A stretch of DNA of 64,000 nt from Moniliella sp. 'wahieum' (GCA_003971905.1 RSEE01000017.1:620001-684000); one strand, 5' to 3'. Counted from the first letter of the stretch, positions 22,985 through 35,429 are shown. The notes: a model not told the origin generated them from the sequence alone. Made by a program: numbers and translations.

Positions 22985-23451
22985 TGTCCGTCTGTCCGCT
23001 CCAGGTGGCCTATACCCGCGGACAGACGATCGGATCGGGATGCCATCCATAATTCTATCCTTATCCATACGGTGCGCGTACACGGGAAGCAATGTGCAGC
23101 AAGCTGGTTTAAGTACTGTACTACGTGCCCAAGTGGCGATGTAGGGAGTGGATTAGGCAGGGGAGATGGCTGGTGAGGCGGTGGGGAGGGGCGAAAGAGA
23201 GAAGATGTAGGATGGAAGGAATGCAGGAGTAGAGAGTTTCGCCATGATACATGAGACGGAGGGAGGATCTAAGAGAGGCGGAGCAGGCGGGAAAACAGGG
23301 GGGGGGATGCGATGTGACATGTGAATGTGATAGTACTGGTGTGTGATGATGGTCTGGGTCAGGTGCGTGTGCTGCATGCGAGGGGGCACAGACGCGATGC
23401 GGGCAGTGGGACAGAAACTTGAATGCGGGCAAACGGCGCGCGGCGAGGCAG

Positions 23452-23472
23452 TGACTAGTGACTAGTGACTAG
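23452..23472 (+). repeat. Heptamer repeat (TGACTAG)3
   Basis: Three perfect units; the array contains the palindrome ACTAGT plus G. Confidence 0.9.
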
Positions 23473-24206
23473 CTGTGCAATGTGCTACCCCAACGGGGGC
23501 GTTATTGCTCCGTGTTGCTCCGCATGGTCTGCCGCCTGGCTGGTGGCCTGTGCGAATCGCCACCGCCGCGGCCATTAGATCGTTGGACGTTGGACGGTTG
23601 CTGCCATGCTGTTTGGGCCTTCCTAGGGTACCCGGTTACTACTCCCCTGGCAGGTGCGAGCGTGTGCTAGCTCTTGAGCCTCAAGTGGAAGCGTTAGTAG
23701 CTTCAAGCTTCACGACGCGTCACGCGCACGACTTTTCCGGGTGGCTCGCATGCTCGCGCCTCGCTCCTGTTACTTGCCATGTGCCAGGATGGTCATCATG
23801 CATCATGCCCTGTGTCTAAATCATGCATCCTGTGCATGTGCCTGCGCCCACACACTGCCCTGTGCGTTGTCCGGGCTGGCGGGTGCTGGTCTACGCTTCC
23901 ACACGGACCGCATGGATGGCGGCAAATGACCATGGCGGCTCGGAGGGAGATAAACGATAGTCGATAGTCGAGAATCGATCGGCCTCCATCGACCATCGAC
24001 CATCCCGATAGCAGCCAGGCGAGTCGTCCCGCGCGGCTCACCCGAACTCAGCGGTGAGACTCACCTTCCCCACCGTTTCAGCCATGTGGACAGACCGCGC
24101 CCTGCCCACGCGCCCACGTAGCTTGCCAGTCCCTCGTCCAACCGAACAGGCAAACACGCGGTTTTCTTTAGCTAGTGCCCCTTGTCTCTGCCACCGAACC
24201 TGGTCC

Positions 24207-24248
24207 ATCATCGCATCATCGATCATCGACGTCTATCATCGATCATCA
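24207..24248 (+). repeat. Heptamer block of ATCATCG units
   Basis: Four ATCATCG units plus a variant ATCATCA give repeated ATCGAT palindromes about 170-210 bp upstream of the gene starting at 24417. Confidence 0.8.
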
Positions 24249-24416
24249 CATCTCACATCTCCCACCACCCCACCCAGTCCTCTCGTTACGCTCCTAGCCG
24301 CTCTTCGTTGGCTTTGTCTCTCTCTAATAGCTCACCCTCCAGCCTCCATTCGTTCCCTACCACCACCACCACCACCACTACTACTACACCACTACCACCA
24401 CCCTACCTCGCCCACT

Positions 24417-25525
24417 ATGAGCGCTGCCCTGGACAAGCTCACCTCCAAGCTGCCCGTGCCCAAGAGCCATGTGGTGCACGCGCTCAAGCAGCCCGACGAG
24501 CTCTATGCGCCCGCCGTACAACTTTCTCCCCCAGGGAGGGAAGCGACAGCGTGGTCACCACCAACAGTCCCTGCCGCTGCCGCATGCTCAAGAACTCTAC
24601 GGGCGACCGTGTCGCGTTCGAGGTACGTTTGCCACTTGATAACTGCTTCCCCATGGGGTTGGTGTTGGTGTTGTGCTTTTCTTTTTTCCCCTTTTTCTTT
24701 GCTTTTGCTTTGGTGTGTGCTACGGACGGAGGGATGCTGACCGTTGCGCTTCTGTGGGCTGTTGCGATGTGGTGTGGTTTGTGGTTTGTGGTTTGGGCAC
24801 CTTGTCGATCCTTGGGAGCAGCTGGAACTGCGGCGCGAGTGCGCACATATCGTGATGGACAATGACATGCAAGTGATCATCAACCCTGCGCACGTGAACG
24901 AGCGTACGGGTGTGCCTGCCGAGACGTTTACCGCTGACACGCGGTACAAGTACGTGCCGGAGCAGATGTTGGCCAAGGTGACTGTACCCGTTGTGGTGGA
25001 CCTGGCCAACGCGGAGGCACCAGATGTTGTGTGCTCGTCCGTGATGGTGAGCGTGACGATGCGACGGGAAGATGGGGTGGGTCAAAGGACGTGTCACGGT
25101 TCGTGTGGTACTTTGGTGAGGCGGCGAGCCAAGGTCCGCGTTTATCGCATGTACCTTTGTACCTGCAACAACAACGTCGTGACGATCGGAAGAACCTTCG
25201 TGGCCGCGGGTTGCCACCGGACTACGCATCGACGATTGGCAGTCGATCCGACGGGCCTAAGGGGCTAGGACAAAAAATGCTCAAGGTAACTAAAAAGGTC
25301 TTTTCGGCCCCGCCGGGTGCTGGTATCCCGATCCACTACGCCCCTGAAGCGTTCGAGAACGAAGCTCAGGCCAAGCAACTGTCGCAGTACTTGTCCACTT
25401 CTCCTGCTCCATCCGCTCGACCCGTCTCCCTCTCCGACTCGTATGCTCCGCCAGAGAGCGAGTACGGGCACATGCGCACCGATACCAAACTCAGCGAGCT
25501 GACTGCCGAGGCGGAATACCTGTGA
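24417..25525 (+). CDS. Unrecognised conserved-looking protein
   Basis: I do not recognise the family. The start MSAALDKLTSKLPVPKSHV (ATG at 24417, after a pyrimidine/CCA-rich leader) leads to a block MLKNSTGDRVAFE ending near 24622. A probable intron (about 24623-24815, T-rich) follows. Then come LELRRECAHIVMDNDMQV, INPAHVNERTGVPAETF and YVPEQMLAKVTVPVVVDL, then DVSRFVWYFGE, and a Ser/Pro/Glu-rich tail ending LSELTAEAEYL at 25525. There is no signal peptide or clear membrane segment. At least two one-base losses occur (near 24525 and 25075). Amphipathic alternation in the middle part suggests a beta-rich domain. Coding status rests on consistent composition and the start and stop context. Confidence 0.6.
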
Positions 25526-26376
25526 TGCATCACATATGATGCCTGGGTATACGTGGTTTCTTTTTTGCTTTACTACCCCGGAGCAGTAGCTAGCTAGCTA
25601 GCTTATCGATCATGGGGTGCTCGCTGGTACTCTTCTCTTTCTTACTCTTCCCCCCACCCTCCCCCACCCCCTGTTTTCTGTTCTGTTTCACAAAACATCT
25701 ATCTTCTTGTTCTGTTGGCTGCCAGCCCACATGGTCCTTTCATGGTGGACGAAATTGAGTCCAACTAGAGAAAGGGAGGTTCCTATCGGAACGAAGTTCG
25801 TTTCCGTGATCCCAATCGCATCATGATTCATGATGCTGGGCTAATCGGATGGGCAATCATTCGATCTCCCAAGAAATATAACCCCAGTTGAATCCCTTTG
25901 AGCTACAAGCTTCTCAAGTTGTGCACGTTGCAAATGTCAAGTAGTAAATCTCTATGTCGGTAACCATATCATTGAAAGAGCTTAAGCTCTTATGGCTTGG
26001 ACAAAGAGCCCCTGCTCCCAAGGCCTAAACCGACCCGTTGATCCGGCGTGTGTTGCTTGGTAGCGCCAACGCCGTTGAGGCGTTGAGGGAAGCAGGGGAA
26101 TCGCCAGAGGAGATCCGGTCCCACTTGCGGCAGAATGAAAATCAAAACAGAGTTGAAGTTCAATATTTCACGCTTTTCAGCCGATTGGGCGGCGTTAGTA
26201 ATCTCGATCCTGGCTGCCTGATCGATGATCATCGATCATGTACCGACGCACCACGACGGGACCGCTTATTAGTTACTGGTCGCTGTCGCCCGTCGAGGCA
26301 GGCAAGTCGGGGGGTGGTCGGGTGGACGAACGTGTCGACCCACCACGACCCAGCCTCCAGTTTGCTGTCGCGCACC
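25526..26376. other. Intergenic
   Basis: Contains (TAGC)n near 25590-25602, an inverted GAGCTTAAGCTC element near 25978-25989 and an ATCGATGATCATCGATC cluster at about 26221-26238. No gene is seen. Confidence 0.5.
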
Positions 26377-27027
26377 ATGCCGGTTCCCTGGGACGCGCTG
26401 TTACCCTGTGGCATCATTCTTGGCTTCTACGGTCTCTGGGGGCAAGCGCAGTACCAAGGATCCCGTTTTGCCAACGAGGGCAAGGTACGTCCCCCCCCCC
26501 CTCCACCCAAAAAAAGGGAGAGGATAGAAAAGCAAAGAAACAAAGAAACAAAGAAACAAAGAAACAAAGAAACAAAGAAAGCCTATGCGATGGGTCGGAA
26601 CCGGTCATGTTAACTCGTTTTGTCCCTCCTATGCTGCTTCGTTTTCTTGCTACGTCTGGCTTTTGTCCTTTTGTCCTTTTGCCCTTTTCGTTTTCCCTTT
26701 GGTCCATTTATCTTTTCTTTCGTTTGTTCGTCCGTTCGTTTTCCAGAACGCGCGGATCAAGCATGACAACTGGATCGACATGATGATGAGCCGCGATCGC
26801 AGCTTGACAAACACGTATCGAGGACAACGGGTACGTTTCTTGTTCCGGCAGGCGGCCGGCCGGCAGTTGCGCTCGTGCTCGTGTTTGTGCTTATGCTTGT
26901 ACTTGTGCTTGTGCTTGTGCTTGCACGTGTGTCCACTTGAGCCTTCAGGCCTTCGCCTCGCTCCCCCTACCTCCTACCTCACCCCTCTTTCCACCCCAGC
27001 TAGCTGACCAGGCACTCCGTTATCTGA
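26377..27027 (+). CDS. NDUFA1: NADH dehydrogenase (complex I) subunit NDUFA1 / MWFE
   Basis: Small accessory subunit of mitochondrial complex I in the inner membrane. Exon 1 (26377-26484) encodes MPVPWDALLPCGIILGFYG and the following matrix-side segment, giving the single N-terminal membrane helix typical of the family. Exon 2 (26747-26830) encodes DNWIDMMMSRDRSLT and ends YRGQR, the conserved C-terminal block. A likely exon 3 (27004-27027) adds LTRHSVI and a stop; the alternative acceptor four bases upstream would give a longer unrelated tail. Total is about 71 residues, matching the usual 65-75. The first intron carries an 8-bp CAAAGAAA tandem array. This is one of the few genes here with no apparent frame error. 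Confidence 0.87.
26533..26580 (+). repeat. (CAAAGAAA)6 tandem array inside NDUFA1 intron 1
   Basis: Six perfect 8-bp units lie about 50 bp after the splice donor. Confidence 0.95.
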
Positions 27028-27338
27028 CCTTTGATTTCTTATTTCTTCTCTCCTTTCGTACCACCCCCCCCCTCTTGCTCTTTCCCATTGTCTTCCTCTT
27101 TCTCTTTCTCGTTTTCTCTACCCCTTCCCGGCCGTTTCCCTTTTCTGCCCTGGACCCTCGTTTTGGCCCTTGGGTTCTGGGTGCTCGGTGGGTCCTTGTC
27201 CCTCCGCTCCGCCATCCAGACCGATCCCGAAGCCCCTCCCAAGTTCCACGCCGTCGACTCGCATCCACGCTCTGGCGCATGCAGTAACCAAATCCTTCCG
27301 CCGCCCTCGCTCTTGTCGGTAGCGGTAGATGTATATGC

Positions 27339-27398
27339 GGGAGGGGAGATGGGTCGGGAGATGGGTCGGGAGATGGGGAGATGGGGAGATGGATCGGG
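27339..27398 (+). repeat. GGGAGAT/GGGTC tandem array with G4 potential
   Basis: At least six runs of three or four G are separated by 2-5 bases (GGGAGATGGGTC-type units), which satisfies the usual G-quadruplex spacing pattern. Confidence 0.8.
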
Positions 27399-28059
27399 AA
27401 AAGACCGGAACCAGGGGCGGGGGTTGTTAGTCCGACCACGAAGGAAACCATACCTTGTTGGTGGAAGCAGCGATCCTGCATCGTGGGCGCGGCATAATCA
27501 AGTGGCTATGATGAAAACGGGTTCCAAGCGCTGGAGCTGGGGAGGCTGGTTCACTGGCAAGGACGAGGTGAGGTACTTGAAGAGGGTAGGTGGATCTAGG
27601 TCTCCGAAGAGAGGCAGATATATACGCTGCGCGTATCCCCATGAAACGAGGCGCCTTCCATGAAGAGCAGAACTAGATGGATGTTGTTGAGGAGCCATCC
27701 ATCAGGCAAAAAAAGGAAAAGAAGCTGTGAAGGGGGAAGGAAAGTTCAATCTATCGTATGCGAGAGCGTAAAAGCATCTTCCCAGTTAACTCCTGTTGCC
27801 CTAACCTATTGCTGCGCGGCCAAGAACAAAAACCACAACACAGGCGTCGCCGGCGATCGCCTCAATCTCTCTCATTGCAGAGTACTGAATAGAATACCTC
27901 GATGGTTCAACGTGAGCGGGCGAATGGAGCAGAGCGTAGGGTTAGCGCAGGGGTGTACTGCTGTACTGAGTCCCAGTACTAATGGTGCTGATGTCCTGAG
28001 TACAGACAGTCGATGGGGGTGGAGGGAACGATTCTATGCGCTGTGTGTCCCTGCACCCA

Positions 28060-28080
28060 TTCAAGCTTCAAGCTTCAAGA
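28060..28080 (+). repeat. Heptamer repeat (TTCAAGC)2 TTCAAGA
   Basis: Three tandem 7-mers centred on AAGCTT palindromes; the same word recurs at 10482, 47728, about 48068 and 63234. Confidence 0.85.
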
Positions 28081-28396
28081 GCTTCACTTCAATGTTGAAA
28101 TTTTAACTGCTTCAATATCCATTTCGATTGCGTAAGCTTTCACGCTCCACCAGCCGCGGCGCCTCGCGCCCAGTATGCCAAGTGTGCCCAAGTGTGCCCA
28201 AGTGCCCGCCTGCCGACCCGTCCCCTGTTCGTGGGGCGTCTAAGCTGCAAGCCTCATCCACATCATCCATCATCCGCTCGATCAGCGATCTTCGGAGCGT
28301 CGAATCTTAATCAAATTAATCACTAGCGCCTATTGTGATACTGAGATAGATATTGATAGTGGTCGATGAGCGATCGATGACCAATCAGTTGGTCCC

Positions 28397-28417
28397 ATCT
28401 TAGATCTTAGATCTTAC
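28397..28417 (+). repeat. Heptamer repeat (ATCTTAG)2 ATCTTAC
   Basis: Three tandem 7-mers giving AGATCT palindromes plus T. Confidence 0.85.
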
Positions 28418-29708
28418 CGGTGACCATGTGACCCAAGACAGACGTGGAAATGGAGACGGGAGATCCCACCAGCTCGTCCTGGTTCGGTGGCGACCGCACC
28501 ACGACAAGTGTGGGGCCTGGGCAAAAAGGTGGAATGTCATAATGGACTTGAGGAAAGGTGCATGAAGCTCAACGTGAGAGACGCTTCAACCTCCAAGCTT
28601 CAAGCGGGGCGTACGGCGTACGGGGGACCGATCCCGACTCAGCCTGAGCTGAGTGTGCTGTGGCAGATTAAAGGGGGACTCAGCGTTTAGCTGAGCCTGT
28701 AAGCCTATAGCCTTCTGTCTGGTGAGCCTGAGCTTCTGTTGGTTCTCTTGTGAGCCATATGCACACCATCAATGATGTGCTATCGGAAGACAAAATGCCA
28801 TCTCTTCTACAATCCTAATAGCTCTGCCTTTGCCACTGTCAATACAGAACGCACCTGAGGATGCATATGGGGTGCATCAGCCGATTGTCGGTGGTCCCCA
28901 TCTCGTGGTTAGAGTCCGAGTGGTCCAAGGTGAACAGCATGTGGACCGACGGGCGGAAACAGATGGGGTGATAGGCCACCAGCGTGTGTGTGTGGTTTGG
29001 TCTGGTCTCGAGTCTCGAGTCGGCGTCCGAGTGGGCGGGACGGGTGATGGAGGGTGGTGGGCGGAGGCGGTGGCACACATGTGTCAGGCATGTCACATTG
29101 TCAAACCGCGGGCAGCTGGCGTGTGGCGGGTATGGCCCACCCGATCAGCCGTCGTCTCGACCACCCAACCACACACTCGCATCCAGCTGGGAGCTGAGTC
29201 GAGTAGCTAGTAGTAGGTCAGCGTGACATGTGCCATGGGACAGGGCATGCGAGTGGCAACGCCCACTAGCTCCCGCTGCGCCGCTCGCCCCGCGGGCAGT
29301 GTGGGTCGGCCGAGCGTGGCTGGCGCGGCACCCACTGCCCCCCCGCCTGGCACGACCACCCGCATGGCGCCAGCGGCCGTGTGCGACCGCCCACTGCGCC
29401 GCTGCGCGGTGGCGCGGGCAGCAGGGCGACAGGGCGAGTGCAGCCGTGCAGCGGGCAGCACGGGGGCAGCAGCGCTGGGTGGGTGATGGTCACTGCTCGC
29501 GCAGCAGCCCCCCCCGCAGCCCCCCGCAGCACACCGCAGCACACCGCAGCACGCCCCAGCTCGCTCCTGCCGCCGCCTGCCGACAGCCACACTTGCATGT
29601 CGCCATGGCCCTCCTTTCCCCCCGTAGCCCCTCGCCCCCCCCCCCCACCCGTCCCTTCCTCCACTCCTCTACACCTGCTCCTTCTCCTGCTCCTCCCCCG
29701 CCCCCACC

Positions 29709-32700
29709 ATGATGGGTACCCACTCGCCCTATCCGTCGCCCGGCGCCAACGCCTCGTCCTTCCCCTCGTCCCCGACCTCCCCGCCGCCCACCTCGGCCCC
29801 GCCCACAAGCAAGAAATGGCGTTCTGTCCTGGGTCTGGCCCGTCGCGCGCCTGCTGCTGCCATTTCTGCACGCCGCGTGCCTCCGCCTGCCCATCTCGCC
29901 ATCCCGCCCCAGATGCTGACCCAGCCAGCGGCCACTGCGACATCCAACCCGCCCGTGCCTGTGCCCGTGCCGCACGTGATCCACACGGGCGTCGCTGTCC
30001 TTCCCCCCTCGGCTCCTCCTTCGACACTAGCTTCCTCGGCTGGCTCTAGCTCTGGCACGCTCTCGGACCGGCCTAGCCCAGCCTCTTCCGCCGACCAACC
30101 GGCCCCATCGGACTTTACTGCCCAGCCACGCGCTAGTCCTGCACCGCCTCTGCGCCGGCCCACGTCCATGCCTGACGCCCACGCGCTCTTCCGGTCTCCT
30201 TCGGCACCTCACTTGCCCGTCCCAGCCAGCGATCACGACGAGCAACTGCGCATATTTAATGCTGCACTCTCCATGTCCCAGTCTCCATCCCCTCTCCGTC
30301 CCCGTCCCCGTCCCACCCACATGCGCAGGCGCAGGCACAGGCGCACGGCCGCTCCCCCCGCCCCGTGGCGAGCGCGGTGGCCACGGTGAACAGTTCACCC
30401 ATACCAGCAATGGAGAGGATAACGATACAGTTGAAGTTCTGGGACCCGTGTCTCCATCTGTTTCTCCCACCTCGCCTGCGCACCCTTCGCTTCCTCCCGT
30501 TGCGCCGTTCCAATCTCTCTCCCAACCGAGTCGGCATGCCGATGCGCGCTCCCCAGGGTCGTCAGACACCAGCACTACCGCTACCGCTACGGTACGGAGC
30601 TGCAACGCTGGCCTACGTTTACGGGCTCGAACGTGCCGATGAATGGGAATGCGCTGAGTTTCAGTTCGCAAGACTTTGAGCCGCACAAGAAGAGTGGGAA
30701 TGGATTTTGCGCAGCGTGTCCCGATCCGGGTCGCGTACGGGCACTCATTCCGGTGGGGGTGCTGCCCCACCGCCATTGAAGCGCAACAACTCCATTTCCT
30801 CCTTTGCCAACTTAGTCCACGGTGGCACGCACCCGCCTCGGTCTTCACCGGGTGGTACGGCGAGTGCGACGGCGAGTGCGACGGCGAGTCCAGGAACAAG
30901 ACCCGCGACTGCTGGTTCTCCATTGACGACTGTCTCGGCCTCCGGGTCGGGCGAGACGAAACGGTCAGGAGGGTTTAGTGCTACGCTGGCGTCGTGGCGC
31001 AACCGTGCGTTTAAAGATAAGACTGATCCGTTCAAATCGCGTCCGAAGCGCAAAGGTTCTCTTGGTTCGTTCCTTGTCCTTGTCCTTATCCTTGTCCCTG
31101 TTACGTGTACCGACGTGGCTACTGCGTGTCCTGTCGCCGGGTCCTAGTCCACTAGTTTACTTGGTCACTTGCTTTCTCTCTGTCCGGCTCCGCATCTGAC
31201 CCTGACTGTCTCTTTCTTTTGTGCATTTTTCCAGATCCGCACGGGGTCAACTCCTCGGTCGCCGTCGCGTTGGGGGGGAAGAATCCACGTGCGTCGTCGG
31301 TGGGATACTTACCGTTATCCGGGCCGAATGGGGTACATTCGTCCGGTGTTGCAGGTGGGAGTTCGACGTCGGTTGCTGGGTTGGGGCTGGCGCGTCCGGC
31401 AGTGCGATTCCAACGGGCGTAGGGCGTCGGACCTACTCGGCTTCGTCAATCAAGGTGTCTGCGACGGAGGTGGGCCCCGGGTCGTTCAATAAGATCAAGT
31501 TGCTGGGTAAAGGCGATGTGGGTAAAGTCTACCTCGTGCGCGAGAAGAAGTCAGAAAAGTTGTATGCGATGAAAGGTGCGTTGTCATTCCCGTTCTCCGG
31601 TTGGTATGGTGCTGATTGAGTTGAGCTAACTCACCCCCCCTTCTCCTTCTTATGCTTGTGCTTTCCATCTCCATTTTCCATATTCCATCTTCCATCTTCC
31701 ATCTACGGTTGAATTTTGCGCTGCAGTGTTGAGCAAGAAGGAGATGATCAAGCGGAACAAGATCAAACGAGTTTTGGCCGAGCAAGAGATCCTCGCGTCG
31801 CTCAACCACCCCTTCATCGTGACGCTGTACCACAGTTTCCAATCGGAAGAGTACCTGTACCTGTGTATGGAGTACTGTGTTGGAGGAGAATTTTTCCGTG
31901 CGCTGCAATCGCTTCCGGGCAAATGTTTAGCCGAGGACGATGCACGTTTCTACGCGGCAGAAGTAACTGCTGCACTGGAGTACCTACACTTAATGGGCTT
32001 TATCTACCGTGACCTCAAACCCGAAAACATTCTGCTGCACGAATCGGGCCACGTGATGCTTTCGGACTTTGATCTTTCCGCGCGAGCCGGTACGCGTGGG
32101 GCGAGCCTGCGGTGATCCGACAAGCTACACACCAACAGTGCACCAATTGTGGATACACGTTCGTGCATTGGGGATTTACGTACCAACTCGTTTGTCGGTA
32201 CGGAGGAGTACATTGCGCCCGAGGTGATCAAGGGGTGGTCACACCTCGGCGGTGGACTGGTGGACACTAGGAATCTTGATTTACGAAATGGTGTATGCGA
32301 CAACACCTTTCAAAGGGTCTTCGCGCAACGGGACTTTTTCCAATGTACTTAAGCGCGAAGTGATCTTCCCGGACCATGTGGGTTCCGGCGTGGGATCCGG
32401 CACGAGCCATGGCCGTAAGCCCGGCACTCTCCCAATCCGGTAAAAGTTTAATCAAGAAACTCCTGATCAAAGATGAGACGCGTCGTCTGGGCTCGGTGAC
32501 GGGTGCGTCGGAAGTCAAGGAACATCGATGGTTCGCATCGATCAACTGGGGGTTACTGCGGAACCGACAACCGCCCATTATCCCCCACACCAGCCGAGGT
32601 GATTGCAGCGCTGGAAGCACAAGCGCAAGCGCGCATGGCGCATCCGCATACTAAGCCTGGTTCCGCGGGGTCCGGCACTTCAGGCGGGTCAGGACTAGCT

Positions 32701-32942
32701 TCTGCCCCCGCTCTCGGGTCCGGGTCGAGCTTAGGACTGGGAATGGGGGTAGGGGTAGGAGTTGGACCGGGCGGGTCTGCAGGTTCGTCAGCCGTGCACG
32801 GGGGAAAAGCCCCTCCCTCGTCTCGCTTGGGCGATTCGTTACCCGGCACAGATGGCGATGCGCGTTTCACACACCCGACTCGAACAATCCCTTTTCGGGG
32901 TTCGAGTGCATTACCCTCCACCACGATGGCGACGAAGATTAA
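29709..32942 (+). CDS. FPK1: AGC kinase, flippase kinase Fpk1/nrc-2 type
   Basis: Ser/Thr kinase that in yeast activates aminophospholipid flippases at the plasma membrane. The start at 29709 ([10 protein letters not shown]) begins a long Pro/Ser-rich regulatory region. The catalytic domain starts near 31490: [23 protein letters not shown] across a 151-nt intron (31576-31726), [13 protein letters not shown] and SDFDLSARA. The last is typical of this subfamily, which replaces DFG with DFD. An insert with TNCGYT, then [13 protein letters not shown] and [12 protein letters not shown], follow. The C-tail ends [10 protein letters not shown] with its hydrophobic motif and stop at 32942. The P-loop reads GKGDVG rather than GxGxxG. 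A further intron probably ends near 31233. At least six one-base losses interrupt the frame. Downstream DNA is pyrimidine-rich. Confidence 0.92.
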
Positions 32943-33986
32943 GGGAAAGGGAAAGAGGAAGAGGAAAAGTAAACGTAAACGTACGACGAGTATGTGCGAC
33001 GCGGCGAGGTACCGCTGGGACCAGAGCAACAGCGCAAGACAACGAATGGGAAAAGGGAGGGAGGGGTGTGTACAATTAATTGTCTCCCCCCCCTCAGTCG
33101 TCTACCCCTTCCCTTTGGGCTAGGTTCTCCTGGGGTTCCGTTGTGCTTCTTGCCTATTGGGTTTCAGTTTCTCGTGTGTGTGTTTCGTTTCTTGGTCCCG
33201 TTTTGGTCCGGGATCGGGATCGGTTGGCTTTGTTTTGCTTTGCTTTGCATGGCCGACGTGAGTACCCCTTTCGTGTCGTTTCGTTTCGTTGCTCGTTCGG
33301 ACGCCTCTCCCTCTCCCCTTTTCTGCTCCTCTCCCTCTCCCCTCTTCTGCCCTCTTCTGCCCCACCTCTCTCCCCTGTTGCTTCCCCCTTACCTCTGTCC
33401 ATCCCTGTCCATCCCCCTCCCTGCCCCCCCTGGTCCCCTCTTTGGTCCCAACCTCGGGCCCAGCCGCATCGCGTGGCATTGCATTCTTTTATTCTTGCCC
33501 CCCTCCTCCCTTCGTGTGCCATCCTTTGTGTGCCATTTTGTGTGTGCCATGCTTTGTACGCCATCGCTTTGCTTGTGTGTACCACGTGACCCTTCCCCCC
33601 CCCATCTCCTCCCCCCCTTTCCTCTTCTGTTCTTCCCGACTTGCTACCCCCTACCACCCACTTGCTCCCCACGCTCCACCCACGCTCCACCCTCGCCCGT
33701 CGCAGCCCGGTTCATCAGATCAGGGGGAAAGAGTCCCCGTCCCCCGTCCCCCGTCCTCGGTCTCCCGTCCCCAGTCCCCAGTCCTCGTACCTTGCGATTG
33801 GCTCGTGTTCGTGCTTGATGGTGCGCTGTCCCTGCTACGCCTCCTACGCCTGCTCTTCGGTTGCGGCAGTCGGGTTGGGGTTGGGTCAGGGGTGAGGTGG
33901 GCCAAAAAGCGACGAGCCGAGCAGATGAGAGAAACGCGCGGGGGATGGGGAAGGGAAAAGTACAAGCAAAAGGAACGCGACAACGT

Positions 33987-34021
33987 TGAATGGTGAATGG
34001 TGAATGGTGAATGGTGAATGG
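33987..34021 (+). repeat. Heptamer repeat (TGAATGG)5, last unit variant
   Basis: Five tandem 7-mers, an exact period of seven. Unlike most words of this class it has no internal 6-bp palindrome. Confidence 0.9.
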
Positions 34022-35335
34022 TGAAAATGTTGAATTGAATTGGACCTTCAATGCCACCACATTGGGTTGTGGTTGTGGTTGTGGTTGTTGTGGTTGGGCG
34101 GGTGGTCGGTTGTGTGGCGGCCAAAGTGGTGAATCGGTGAAGAGGAAAAGGAAAAGGAAATGGAAATGGAAAAGAAAGGAAAAGAAAGCGAAGGGGAAAG
34201 GGGAAGGGAGACAGCGGAAGGGAGGGAGCAAGAGTGCTCAGCTGAGTCAGAGTAGCTAAGGCGGAGAGGGGAGGATGGACTGGCTGCCTAACAAAAAGAT
34301 GCCTAGGCCTGACGTTCTACGGCAGGCGGAGAATAAAGGTGTTGCTGCGGAGGCAGTGAGAGGCGGGAAAAGGTGGGTGATGGACGATGGGTGATGGACG
34401 ATGGATGATGCATGGCATGGCTCAGTAGGCGAGTGTCGTGTGTGCTCAATAAGCTTGGAGGGATGATTTCGATGGCAGTGTGCGTGTGCGCGGTGGCTTG
34501 GCATTCGATCGAGGGAGCAGGCCCAGGCACCAGGCGACGATCCCAGTCCTGTGGCCATGGCCAGCGGGGGGGGAATGAATGGGGTGGACGAGGACATTGG
34601 TATATTGAGACGAGACGTATGTAGTGTTGGGGCCAGCCAGAATGGGGGGATGCAGCAGTGTGGGGCACTCGGGTTTTTTCTTGTGGGGGTTGAGTATGAG
34701 TACGTTGAGTTGAGACGTTCAAGCATTCAGAGCACTGAGCAATGGGTAAGGCACAGGGTGGGTGGTGTGCGCTGTGGTGCTGGGCGCTCTTAACGCGCTT
34801 AACCCCACGCGGTGCAGGACACTGGCGTGGTGCCAGACGCCCCGCCGTGCGATTTGGCGCACTAAAGCCGCCGGCTTGGGGGGGGGGGTGTGTGCCTGGC
34901 GCGCTGGGGCAGGGAAGGGGGCGGCACGGGGCCAGTGGGGCGTGCGGCTGGGGGTGGGGCAGGGTCTGGTAGGACCCGCAGGGCAGGGCCAGGCAGGCCC
35001 AGCTGCCTGCCATCGGTGCTGGCGTGGGGCAAGCGACAGAGACCTGGGCCAGGCAAGGCCAGGCAAGCACTGGGTACTGGCTGCACAAGAGGTGTGGATG
35101 GTTCTTCTGCGGCGGGCACGCCCCCACTCTGGTCGCCGTCTGACTGCTGCCTAGACTGGGTGCGCACCACACGCACGTGCCTGTGCTTGGCCCGTACATG
35201 CTGCATGCCAGCCTCAGACGTCCCGCCTCGCTCCAGCGCACGCCCCAGTATGCATGCCTCTCCCCTCACGCCAGCCACAGACGACACTGCCCCCCCCCAC
35301 CCATCCCGATCGGCATCCCCCTCCCCCGCTTTTTG

Positions 35336-35343
35336 TATATATT
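35336..35343 (+). promoter_or_regulatory. TATA-like box of the acetate transporter gene
   Basis: TATATATT lies 87-94 bp upstream of the ATG at 35430, after a C-rich tract. Confidence 0.5.
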
Positions 35344-35429
35344 TTCCATTTTCCACACCCGTGTCTGTGTCGCACCCGCCCCATCCACCCCCTTCTCCGT
35401 CCTCCCCACCGCCCCCCTTCCTGCCCCCC

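Larger units (their letters stand above)
22918..24416. other. Intergenic, microsatellite and heptamer repeats
   Basis: Holds (CATC)n at 22941-22984 followed by TCTG repeats, (TGACTAG)3 at 23452-23472, and ATCATCG heptamers at 24207-24248 upstream of the next gene. A CCA/CTA triplet run lies at 24358-24400. No gene is seen. Confidence 0.6.
27028..29708. other. Intergenic, 2.7 kb, repeat-rich
   Basis: No gene is supported; the 27031-27663 plus frame lacks any domain. Holds a G-run array at about 27339-27398 (separate entry), (TTCAAGC)3-type heptamers at 28060-28080, (ATCTTAG)3-type at 28397-28417, and a very GC-rich block at about 29230-29540 just upstream of the flippase kinase. Confidence 0.5.
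32943..35429. other. Intergenic, 2.5 kb
   Basis: Pyrimidine-rich 3' flank (33080-33720), heptamers (TGAATGG)5 at 33987-34021, GTGATGGACGATG repeats at 34376-34410, an 11-nt G run at 34878-34888 and a GC-rich block at 34780-35060. The long minus-strand frames here (34303-35241, 34862-35809) are low-complexity shadows. A TATA-like box precedes the transporter gene. Confidence 0.5.

Noticed and set aside
27031-27663. 210-codon plus-strand frame after NDUFA1
   Set aside because: Composition follows pyrimidine-rich and G-rich repeats; no domain or conserved block.
30027-30923. 298-codon minus-strand frame
   Set aside because: Antisense to the Pro/Ser-rich region of the flippase kinase; no domain.
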